The notes under the pieces were generated by a model. That model worked only from the letters and a program-made list of their open reading frames with translations, had not been told where the DNA came from and did no database searches. Below, piece after piece: positions 54,928 through 63,067 of a stretch of DNA of 64,000 nt. The position numbers and the translations under genes are program-made. Position 1 is the first letter of the stretch; every line of letters starts with the position of its first letter. Origin of the DNA: Alphaproteobacteria bacterium LSUCC0684 (lineage in GTDB: Bacteria > Pseudomonadota > Alphaproteobacteria > Puniceispirillales > UBA1172). The stretch covers positions 830,638 through 894,637 of the forward strand of contig CP166130.1 in NCBI GenBank assembly GCA_041228335.1. Reading direction: 5' to 3'.

Positions 54928-56505
54928 ATGACAATCATTAAGACGGCTTACCGCACCGTATTTGCGGCTGTTATGCTGGTAGTATCAAGTGGATTGTTTC
55001 TGGGCTCTGTTCAAGCCAGCACACCGGACAATGTGCTGGTGGTGGGGCAGATCGCCGAACCCAAATCGCTTGATCCGGCTACCGTGACGGCGGTCAATGA
55101 CTTCCGTATCCTGATGAACATCTATGATGGCCTCGTGCGTTACAAAGATGGCGCTCTTGAGGTTGAGCCTGCTCTTGCCGAGAGTTGGGATATCAGCGCC
55201 GATGGCAAGACCTACACTTTCAAGCTCCGCGCCGGGGTGAAATTCCATGATGGCACCGCCGTCGATGCCGATGCCGTCAAGTTCAACTTTGACCGGATGC
55301 TCGACGAAAAACATCCCTACCACAATACCGGGCCGTTTCCGCTGAGCTTCTTTTTCTCGGCCATTGAAAAGGTTGAAGCGGTGAACAGCAGCACCGTTCG
55401 CTTCACGCTGAATGCGCCCTATGCGCCATTTCTTTCAAATCTTGCCTATCCGACAGGGCTGATCGCCTCGCCTGCTGCAATTAAGAAGCATGGCAAGGAT
55501 TTCGGTCGCAATCCGGTCGGTACCGGGGCTTTCAAGTTTGACACATGGAAGTCCAATGAAGCTGTTATCGTTTCCAGGCATGACGGGCACTGGGATGGCA
55601 AAGCCGGCACCGAAGCCGTGATTTTCCGTCCTATCACCGATGGCAATACGCGTGTTGCTGAAATGCTTTCCGGCGGCATCGACATGATGGTCGAGGTTCC
55701 TCCCACGTCGCTGGCGCAGTTCTCCGGCAATGACTTTGCTGTAGCCGAGCAGGCAGGCCCGCATGTCTGGTTCCTCATCCTGAACGCCAAGGAAGGTCCT
55801 TTTGCCAACAGATTGGTGCGTCAGGCCGCGAACTACGCCATCAACAAGAAGGCGATTGTTGAAAACGTACTCGAAGGCACGGCAGCCATTGCGGCAGGAC
55901 CTACTCCGCCAGCTTTTGCCTGGGCCTATAATGATGCGCTTGAACCCTATCCTTACGATCCGGCAAAGGCCAGGGCTCTCTTGAAGGAAGCCGGGGTTTC
56001 CGACGCCAAGCTCACCTTCTATGTCACCCAGGGTGGATCGGGCATGCTTGACCCGGTGGCCATGGGCACGGCCATTCAGGCAGATCTCGCCGCGGTTGGT
56101 TTTGACGTTGAAATCAAGACATTTGAATGGAACGCGTTTCTCGGTGAAGTGAATCCCGGGCTTGAAGGCAAGGCAGACATGGCGGAAATGGCCTGGATGA
56201 CGAACGATCCGGACACCCTGCCTTATCTGGCCCTGCGGACGGCAGCCTGGCCGGACAAGGGCGGCTTCAATTCTGGCTACTATTCCAACCCAAAGGTGGA
56301 TGAGTTGCTGGAAGCCGCGCGTTCCTCAACCGATCAGGCTGAACGGGCACGTCTCTACAAGGAAATGCAGACCATCGTTCAGGAAGATGCCCCCTGGGTG
56401 TTTGTGGCAAACTGGAAACAGAATGCCGTGACCAGCAGCAAGGTGCAGAACTTCTCCCTGCAACCGTCCTTCCTCCTCCTCCTGAAGGACGTTGAGAAAA
56501 AATAA
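54928..56505 (+). CDS. ABC transporter peptide/opine-binding protein, DppA/OppA family
   Basis: A 525-residue family 5 binding protein. The signal peptide (basic start, then VFAAVMLVVSSGLFLGSVQA) ends near residue 31. EPKSLDPATVTAVNDFRILMNIYDGLVRYKDG and the LAESWDISADGKTYTFKLRAGVKFHDGT sequence are classic. It delivers dipeptides, opines, glutathione-like or similar compounds to the permease. It heads the four-gene transporter operon. Confidence 0.92.
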   Translation: MTIIKTAYRTVFAAVMLVVSSGLFLGSVQASTPDNVLVVGQIAEPKSLDPATVTAVNDFRILMNIYDGLVRYKDGALEVEPALAESWDISADGKTYTFKLRAGVKFHDGTAVDADAVKFNFDRMLDEKHPYHNTGPFPLSFFFSAIEKVEAVNSSTVRFTLNAPYAPFLSNLAYPTGLIASPAAIKKHGKDFGRNPVGTGAFKFDTWKSNEAVIVSRHDGHWDGKAGTEAVIFRPITDGNTRVAEMLSGGIDMMVEVPPTSLAQFSGNDFAVAEQAGPHVWFLILNAKEGPFANRLVRQAANYAINKKAIVENVLEGTAAIAAGPTPPAFAWAYNDALEPYPYDPAKARALLKEAGVSDAKLTFYVTQGGSGMLDPVAMGTAIQADLAAVGFDVEIKTFEWNAFLGEVNPGLEGKADMAEMAWMTNDPDTLPYLALRTAAWPDKGGFNSGYYSNPKVDELLEAARSSTDQAERARLYKEMQTIVQEDAPWVFVANWKQNAVTSSKVQNFSLQPSFLLLLKDVEKK

Positions 56506-56519
56506 TAATAATAAACTTG

Positions 56520-56548
56520 GTGCTGGCCATTATACTGATGGCCAGCAC
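56520..56548 (+). other. strong hairpin after the oligopeptide-binding protein gene
   Basis: A perfect 11-bp stem (GTGCTGGCCAT / ATGGCCAGCAC) with a 7-nt loop, 15 nt after the stop and before the first permease. No T-run follows. It resembles intercistronic structures that protect the upstream binding-protein mRNA. Confidence 0.7.
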
Positions 56549-56574
56549 AACTTCTGCGATTTGGTCTCTTTGCC

Positions 56575-57522
56575 ATGACTCGCTATCTATTTTTCAGAAT
56601 TCTGGCGGCGGTGCCTGTCCTGCTTGGCATAACGCTGATCGTCTTTGTCATTCTCTCCCTGATCCCCGGTGATCCGGCAATGGCGATACTCGGCTCCTAC
56701 GCGACCCCGGAAAATGTGGCACGGCTTAATCAGCAGCTTGGCCTGGACCGGCCGCTATTTCAGCGATACTTCATCTGGCTTGGCAATCTTCTTCAGGGGG
56801 ATTTCGGCCGCTCCTTCGCCCTCAACCGCCCGGTGATCGATGAAATTCTTGACCGGTTCCATGCGACGCTGATTCTTTCCGGGACAGCTTTTATCATCTG
56901 CTCGCTCGCCGGGATTGCCGCGGGCGTCATTTCGGCAACCCGTCAATATGGCTTGGCCGATAAAATCATCACCTTTTCAGTGCTGATAGGTATTTCTGTT
57001 CCATCCTTCTTTCTCGGAATGATGATGATCCTCTATTTTGCCGTCCGGCTTCGATGGTTTCCCGCCTCCGGGATGTATGCCCTTTATGGCGGTGGCGATC
57101 TTGCTGATCTTCTCAGCCATCTTGTCATGCCGGCGCTGGCGTTGGCCGCCGTCGCCACCGGGGTCATAGCCCGCTTGTCGCGGGCCGCGATGCTGGAGGT
57201 GCTGCGGCTCGATTTCATCCGCACCGCCCGGGCCAAGGGCGCGCCTGAAAGACGCGTTATCCTCCGCCACGCGTTGCGCCATGCGATTGTCTCGATCCTC
57301 CCAATTCTTGGCCTGCAGGCCGGTTTTGTGCTCTCGGGCGCGGTGTATATCGAGATCGTCTTTCAATGGCCGGGGGTGGGACGCATGCTGGTGGATGCAA
57401 TCCTTGCCCGTGACATCATTCTGGTTCAGGGCGGTGTTCTTTTTGTCGCAAGTTGTTACGTCATCTTCAATATACTCGTTGATGCGGCCCAGTTGTGGCT
57501 TGATCCGAGGATCAAAAGCTGA
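56575..57522 (+). CDS. ABC transporter permease, DppB-like
   Basis: A 315-residue permease. The N-terminus MTRYLFFRILAAVPVLLGITLIVFVILSLIPGDPA is the DppB pattern, and the EAA loop reads EVLRLDFIRTARAKGAPERRVILRHALRHA. It has about six hydrophobic segments. The last base of its stop overlaps the start of the fusion gene. Confidence 0.93.
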   Translation: MTRYLFFRILAAVPVLLGITLIVFVILSLIPGDPAMAILGSYATPENVARLNQQLGLDRPLFQRYFIWLGNLLQGDFGRSFALNRPVIDEILDRFHATLILSGTAFIICSLAGIAAGVISATRQYGLADKIITFSVLIGISVPSFFLGMMMILYFAVRLRWFPASGMYALYGGGDLADLLSHLVMPALALAAVATGVIARLSRAAMLEVLRLDFIRTARAKGAPERRVILRHALRHAIVSILPILGLQAGFVLSGAVYIEIVFQWPGVGRMLVDAILARDIILVQGGVLFVASCYVIFNILVDAAQLWLDPRIKS

Positions 57523-59396
57523 TGATGGCGCTGGCGAAGAGAATCATCCGCAACCGCCTTGCTGCTTTTGGCGCAGCCGTGCTCATGCTGATTTTTATCC
57601 TCTCGCTGTTGACGCCGGTGCTCGGCCTGCCCGACCCCAACGTGATTGATACATCGAACCGGTTCATGCTGCCCTTTGAAGGCGGCCATCTTCTCGGCGC
57701 GGATCATCTGGGCAGAGACATTCTCTCGCGCCTCCTCTGGGGCACCCGTCTCAGCCTCATGGTGGGTATGGCAGCCGCGCTCATCGCCGCTACCGCCGGA
57801 TCGCTGATCGGTATTTTTGCCGGCTTCTACGGGGGGCGTCTGGATATGATGCTGATGCGCTCCATCGATGTGCTGATGGCCTTTCCCTATATTCTGCTCG
57901 CGCTGGCAATTGTTGCCGTGCTGGGCCCGGGGTTGATGAATGCGCTGATCGCCGTTGCTGTCGTCAATATCCCGTTCTTTGCCCGTAATGTCCGTGGGGC
58001 GACGCTGGCCATCGCGCAGTCTGATTTCATTGCCGCCGCAAGGCTTTCGGGGCGAAATACATTCTCACTCCTGCTGTTTGAATTGCTGCCCAATCTTGTC
58101 TCCGTGATTATCGTTGCCTTTTCCACCACGGTGGGCTGGATGATTCTGGAAACGGCTGGCCTGTCTTTTCTGGGGCTTGGCTCGCAGCCGCCACAATCCG
58201 ATCTTGGCTCCATGCTTGGCGAAGGACGTGCCGCTCTCATCACCCATCCACATACATCGCTTATTCCGGGGATGATGATCTTTGCCATCGTCATGGGGAT
58301 CAATCTCCTTGGCGACGGGATCCGTGATGCGCTGGATCCGCGGCTGGCGCAAGGAGCGCTCCGGCGATCACAACCCATAACAAAAATAGAGCGCGACATG
58401 CCGCTGCCAGCATCTGAAGAGGGTGGGCTGCTTTCGGTCACCGGGCTGAAAACAGATTTCCGCATGGGTCGCAAAACCATCAAGGCTATCCGTGAGGTGA
58501 GTTTATACATCAGCAAGGGCGAATGCCTTGCGCTTGTCGGCGAAAGTGGTTCTGGTAAATCGGTCACGGCACTTTCACTGACCGGTCTTGTCGCTTCGCC
58601 ACCTGCGGTGATCGCTGGTGGAACGATCCATTTCGATGGTACGGACCTTCTTTCTTTGGAATTTGAGCAGATGCGCAACTATCGTGGGAGCCGCATTGCT
58701 TATGTCTTTCAGGACCCGAATTCAAGCCTGCATCCCCTGCACAATATCGGCGACCAGCTTATTGAGGCTATTAAGGTGCATGATGCTGGGATCCGTCGGC
58801 GTGATCTCGAGATAAGGGCAATCCAGCTTCTCAACGATGTCAGGATTGCCAATCCAGAACGCGTGATGGAGTCCTATCCGCATGAGCTTTCTGGCGGAAT
58901 GCGGCAGCGTATCGGCATTGCCATGGCACTGGCAAATGACCCTGAACTGATCATCGCCGATGAGCCCACCACCGCACTTGATGTAACGGTGCAGGCGCAA
59001 ATTCTGCATATCCTCAACCGCTTGCGGCGTGAGCGCGGGTTGGCGCTGCTCTTTATCTCGCATGACATGAATGTCATAGCGCAAATCAGTGACAGGATTG
59101 CGGTCATGTATGCCGGCCAGATTGTCGAAGCAGGGCCGACAAAAAAGGTGCTTGGCAACCCCCGGCATCCCTACACAAAAGCGCTCCTGGCCTGCTCACC
59201 GCAGATAGGATCAGGTCAAGGCCTGCCACAGGCCATCAAGGGCAGCCCGCCGCTGCTGGATGACCTTCCGGAAGGATGCGCTTTTGCGCCCAGATGCGAG
59301 TTTGCAGAACACGCCTGCCGTAAAGGGCCGATCGATATCAATCTGGTTCAGGGGCGTTCGTTGCGATGCATCAGATCGGAGATTGCCAATGGTTGA
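57522..59396 (+). CDS. fused ABC permease (DppC) and ATP-binding protein (DppD)
   Basis: A 624-residue fusion. Residues 1-285 are a DppC-type permease (GADHLGRDILSRLLWGTRLSL; EAA loop ARLSGRNTFSLLLFELLPNLVSV). After a short linker (about 286-305), an ATPase follows with Walker A GESGSGKSVTALSLTG, signature ELSGGMRQRIGIAMAL, Walker B LIIADEPTTALDV and a C-terminal oligopeptide-binding ATPase extension with Cys residues (CAFAPRCEFAEHAC). No internal stop or frameshift is seen. Such fusions occur in some proteobacterial peptide transporters. It overlaps the second ATPase gene by 8 nt. Confidence 0.92.
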   Translation: MMALAKRIIRNRLAAFGAAVLMLIFILSLLTPVLGLPDPNVIDTSNRFMLPFEGGHLLGADHLGRDILSRLLWGTRLSLMVGMAAALIAATAGSLIGIFAGFYGGRLDMMLMRSIDVLMAFPYILLALAIVAVLGPGLMNALIAVAVVNIPFFARNVRGATLAIAQSDFIAAARLSGRNTFSLLLFELLPNLVSVIIVAFSTTVGWMILETAGLSFLGLGSQPPQSDLGSMLGEGRAALITHPHTSLIPGMMIFAIVMGINLLGDGIRDALDPRLAQGALRRSQPITKIERDMPLPASEEGGLLSVTGLKTDFRMGRKTIKAIREVSLYISKGECLALVGESGSGKSVTALSLTGLVASPPAVIAGGTIHFDGTDLLSLEFEQMRNYRGSRIAYVFQDPNSSLHPLHNIGDQLIEAIKVHDAGIRRRDLEIRAIQLLNDVRIANPERVMESYPHELSGGMRQRIGIAMALANDPELIIADEPTTALDVTVQAQILHILNRLRRERGLALLFISHDMNVIAQISDRIAVMYAGQIVEAGPTKKVLGNPRHPYTKALLACSPQIGSGQGLPQAIKGSPPLLDDLPEGCAFAPRCEFAEHACRKGPIDINLVQGRSLRCIRSEIANG

Positions 59397-60345
59397 TCCG
59401 ATTATGGAACTCAATGGGGTCAGCAAAAATTTTTCCCTGAAGCGGAAAAGCATCTTTTCGCCACAGCGGCTATTACGTGCCGTCAAGAATGTATCACTTA
59501 CCATCGAGCCCGGGGAAAGTTTTGGCATTATCGGCGAGTCCGGTTGTGGGAAGTCAACGCTAGCGCGGGTAATGGTCGGGCTCCATGCCGCAGATAGCGG
59601 CGAGGTGCGGCTTGAAGGCAGGCCCTTGCTGGAGATGCCGCCAGCTATGCGCCATCGCACGATCCAATATGTTTTCCAAGATCCTGTGGGCAGCCTCAAT
59701 CCACGCAATTCCATTCGCCAGATCCTGTCAACGCCGCTCAAGGCGCTCGCCGGGCTCAACCACCAAGAGGCTGAGGTTAAACTGGAAGAAATCATGGCAG
59801 CGGTGAACATGCCATTATCCGTGCTTGACCGCTATCCCCACGAGTTTTCGGGCGGACAGGCCCAGCGTATCGGCATCGCGCGGGCATTGCTGGCCGGATC
59901 ACGCATCCTCGTGCTTGATGAACCTGTCTCGGCGCTTGATGTTTCGGTACAGGCGCAAATTCTCGAATTGCTGGTTGATCTGAAAGCCCGGTTTGGCCTG
60001 ACCTATATTTTCATTTCACATGATCTTGCCGTGATAGAAGCCTTTTGTGATAGAGTGGCTGTCATGTATCATGGAGAAATCGTTGAAATCGGGCGCGCGG
60101 ATAAACTTTTTGGTCAGGCGTTGCATCCCTACACAGATCTGCTGGCCAGAACAGCGCCGCGTCAGGATGCTGATCTCTATACCGAGCATCAGATCGAGTT
60201 GCCCGACCCGTTAAGCCCTCCAACAGGCTGTGCTTTTGCCGCCAGATGCCCCAGGGCAGAAAAAATCTGCCACCAGAAGAAACCTGAATTATCATCACAG
60301 AAGGCCAGTTCACATGTCGCATGCCACTTCCCGCTCAATCGGTGA
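59389..60345 (+). CDS. ABC transporter ATP-binding protein, DppF-like
   Basis: A 318-residue ATPase with Walker [18 protein letters not shown], signature EFSGGQAQRIGIARALLAG, Walker B ILVLDEPVSALDVS and the C-terminal PTGCAFAARCPRA extension. ATG 59389 overlaps the fusion gene's stop; the open frame further upstream is a shadow of that gene. It is the partner of the ATPase half of the fusion. Confidence 0.93.
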   Translation: MVDPIMELNGVSKNFSLKRKSIFSPQRLLRAVKNVSLTIEPGESFGIIGESGCGKSTLARVMVGLHAADSGEVRLEGRPLLEMPPAMRHRTIQYVFQDPVGSLNPRNSIRQILSTPLKALAGLNHQEAEVKLEEIMAAVNMPLSVLDRYPHEFSGGQAQRIGIARALLAGSRILVLDEPVSALDVSVQAQILELLVDLKARFGLTYIFISHDLAVIEAFCDRVAVMYHGEIVEIGRADKLFGQALHPYTDLLARTAPRQDADLYTEHQIELPDPLSPPTGCAFAARCPRAEKICHQKKPELSSQKASSHVACHFPLNR

Positions 60346-61090
60346 AAATGCAGCCGAAAGCCGGGCCAGCCGACCTCTGCAGGTAGCTGAAGCCATCAAG
60401 GAATTTGTTGTCTCCAACGCGCTTCAGCCCGGCGACAAACTGCCGAACGAAGCCGAGCTCATAACGCTTTTCGGCATGGCAAAAGGCACCATCCGCGAGG
60501 CGATGCGCATTCTGGAAGCCCAGGGGCTTGTCAAAACCAGAACAGGGCCGGGTGGAGGATGTTTTGTCCATGAAGTCTCGGAAACCAGAACACGGGCGCT
60601 TCTTGCCAACTATTTCTATTTCCGGCACCTGACCATCAGCGACATTTACCAGTTGCGCAAACAGCTGGAACCGGAACTTGCGGCAGGTCTCGCCGGCAAA
60701 CTGGATGCAGCGGCTATTGCGGAACTCAAGGCCATTACCGAAGAATATGAAACACCGCCACAGAGCAGGGAAGATGACCGGCGTCACCACGAAGCCTCCC
60801 TTCGCTTTCATGCCAGACTTGCCGCCCATGCCAAAAACCATCTCCTGGGATTTATTATTGGCTTCATGGCTGAGGTCTTGTCCGAAGTGACAACGACCCG
60901 GCGCCTTTTTGAGCCCCCGAACCACCAGCTCTGGGCAAGGGGGCGTGAGTTTCAGCTTAAACTTCTGCAGGCGCTGGAGACGGGTGACGCCCAAGAGGCA
61001 AGGGAGATCATGGCCCAACATATGGCTTTTGCCGAAAAGCTGATGCAGCAGCAGGAATTGCGGGTCGAGCGAAAGTTCGGTGATTTGTGA
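60314..61090 (+). CDS. GntR-family regulator, FadR/FCD subfamily
   Basis: A 258-residue protein: winged helix (LQPGDKLPNEAELITLFGMAKGTIREAMRILEAQGLVKTRTGPGGG) and an FCD domain (HHEASLRFHARLAAHAKNHLLGFI holding metal-type histidines). The ATG at 60314 overlaps the DppF-like gene by 32 nt, so it is probably translated with the transporter. It may repress the operon in response to a carboxylate or amino-acid ligand. Confidence 0.9.
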   Translation: MSHATSRSIGENAAESRASRPLQVAEAIKEFVVSNALQPGDKLPNEAELITLFGMAKGTIREAMRILEAQGLVKTRTGPGGGCFVHEVSETRTRALLANYFYFRHLTISDIYQLRKQLEPELAAGLAGKLDAAAIAELKAITEEYETPPQSREDDRRHHEASLRFHARLAAHAKNHLLGFIIGFMAEVLSEVTTTRRLFEPPNHQLWARGREFQLKLLQALETGDAQEAREIMAQHMAFAEKLMQQQELRVERKFGDL

Positions 61091-61604
61091 GTTGCAGAAC
61101 CATCAGAAAACAACCTCATATCCACTAATCAATTATAGGGCCTCCCGGGCATATCCTGCCCCTCGCAGCCATGAAAACCCTATCATTAACGCTATTCGAT
61201 GGGATGGCGGTTTTTTGTTGTTTGGCCACAGCAAACTCTAATATTGCCGCCAACCCTCCTACAAGTTGAACTGGCGCAAGCAAGCGCTAAAGCTATTTCT
61301 ATTGCCTCAGAATCATAAATTGAGGTGGATAGATTGTTTTTTTCTTGAAGGCATAAATTAAACATAAACAAATATCCAGAGAAGTTATAAACTCTATTTG
61401 TAGATTTACGTTTGTAGAATTTGGGTTGAAAAAATTAGGGGATTGGCATTTTGGTTAGAGTGGCGGAATCATAATACGTGTGTTTGCGAGGCAAGTCCCT
61501 CTTTAACCGCTAGCTTTTTTGCTGAAATCTAAAAGATTGGTAAGAATTTTTCTCATCTCATGTTTTGCTAAATTTCAGCGTATCAAAAATCAAGGGAGTT
61601 TTGA
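61091..61604. other. 514-nt intergenic region
   Basis: No convincing gene. A 57-codon minus-strand frame (61192-61365) has an Ala/Cys-rich translation with no recognised family and a weak ribosome site. A stretch at 61453-61510 is faintly tRNA-like, with GGTTAGAG able to pair with CTCTTTAACC, but it lacks a proper cloverleaf. Composition is AT-richer than the flanking genes. Confidence 0.5.
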
Positions 61605-63041
61605 ATGGCCTACCCAGAATTGAAGATGCTTATAGCCGGAGATTGGACAGATGGCAGTTCGGGCAAGACTGAAGCGGTCATTTGTCCAGCTGATGGAAGC
61701 ACGCTTGGTCACCTGCCTCATGCGAGCTCGGTAGACCTTGACGCTGCGTTGGATAGTAGTCTCGAAGGGTTTAATGTGTGGCGCAAGATGACGCCGCACA
61801 GTCGTCAAAATGTGCTGGAAAAAGCGGCAAGGTTGCTTGAAGAGCGGTTTGAAGATATCAGTTCCAATCTTACCCGGGAGATGGGAAAACCTATCGCTGA
61901 GGCGCGTGTGGAGATGCGCGTTGCGATTGATCTTCTCAGATGGTACGCGGAAGAAGGAAAACGTCTTTATGGCCGTATCATCCCGTCCCGCTTTCCAAAC
62001 ATGCAGCATGAAGCCCGTAAGGCACCAGTTGGGCCGGTTGTGGCCTTCATTGCGTGGAATTTTCCAGCCACTAACATGATGCGCAAAGTTGCAGGGGCGC
62101 TTGCTGCTGGCTGTTCAATCACCATCAAGCCTAGTGAAGAAACGCCGGCAACGGCAATCGCAATCGGCAAGGCGTTAACCGATGCGGGGTTGCCAGCGGG
62201 AGTTTTGAACATCGTATTTGGCGTACCGCCAGAGGTCTCAGAGCACCTTCTTGCGTCACGAATTCCCCGTAAACTCAGCTTTACCGGCAGTGTTCCGGTG
62301 GGCATCCATTTGCAACAGCTTGCCGCAAAGAACATGATCCGTTGCACGATGGAGCTTGGCGGACATTCGCCGGTGATGGTGTTTGAGGATTGCGATATAG
62401 AAACTGCGGCACAACTTTGTGCGGCAGGAAAATTCCGTAATGCCGGACAGGTCTGCATTTCACCGACAAGGTTTTTTGTTCAGGACAGCATTCACGACAA
62501 GTTTCTTGCCGAATTCAAGAAGCATGTTGAGGCGGTGAAGGTGGGTGATGGCCTTGATGAGACAATGAATATGGGGCCGCTTGTTGCCGAGCGGCGGATC
62601 GACATCATGGACGGGTTCGTCGCTGACGCCATTGACAAAGGGGCCGAGTTGCTGACTGGCGGGTCACGCATTCAGAGTCCGGGCTCCTTCTTCATGCCAA
62701 CCCTTTTGCAGAATGTGCCTGACACGGCGAGGATTATGACTGAAGAGCCGTTTGGTCCGATTGCTCCCACTGCAAGTTTTTCATCCCTTGATGAGGTCAT
62801 TGACAGAGCGAACAGCCTGCCCTTTGGCCTTGCGGCCTATGCCTTTACCGGCAGCCCAAAAACAGCTGGCGTGCTGAAAACTGAAATTGAAACCGGAATG
62901 CTGGCGATCAATTCACTGCATGTCCATTCGGTAGAAACGCCATTTGGCGGGCTGAAATTCAGCGGGTATGGCTACGAAGGGGGTATTGAGGGGCTTGAAG
63001 TGTTCCTTGCTACCAAATATTCAAGCGAGATTTATAGCTAG
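61605..63041 (+). CDS. aldehyde dehydrogenase, succinate-semialdehyde dehydrogenase-like
   Basis: A 478-residue ALDH. The general-base Glu is in MELGGHSPV and the catalytic Cys in NAGQVCISPTRF; IAWNFPATNMMRKVAGALAAGCS is the nucleotide region. It is nearest to the succinate-semialdehyde/glycolaldehyde type. AAGGGAG precedes the ATG. It is convergent with the choline-sulfatase-like gene, 26 nt apart at the 3' ends; a shared pathway is possible but not shown. Confidence 0.9.
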   Translation: MAYPELKMLIAGDWTDGSSGKTEAVICPADGSTLGHLPHASSVDLDAALDSSLEGFNVWRKMTPHSRQNVLEKAARLLEERFEDISSNLTREMGKPIAEARVEMRVAIDLLRWYAEEGKRLYGRIIPSRFPNMQHEARKAPVGPVVAFIAWNFPATNMMRKVAGALAAGCSITIKPSEETPATAIAIGKALTDAGLPAGVLNIVFGVPPEVSEHLLASRIPRKLSFTGSVPVGIHLQQLAAKNMIRCTMELGGHSPVMVFEDCDIETAAQLCAAGKFRNAGQVCISPTRFFVQDSIHDKFLAEFKKHVEAVKVGDGLDETMNMGPLVAERRIDIMDGFVADAIDKGAELLTGGSRIQSPGSFFMPTLLQNVPDTARIMTEEPFGPIAPTASFSSLDEVIDRANSLPFGLAAYAFTGSPKTAGVLKTEIETGMLAINSLHVHSVETPFGGLKFSGYGYEGGIEGLEVFLATKYSSEIYS

Positions 63042-63067
63042 ATCCGTTTGATCCTCTCGCCGTCAGT

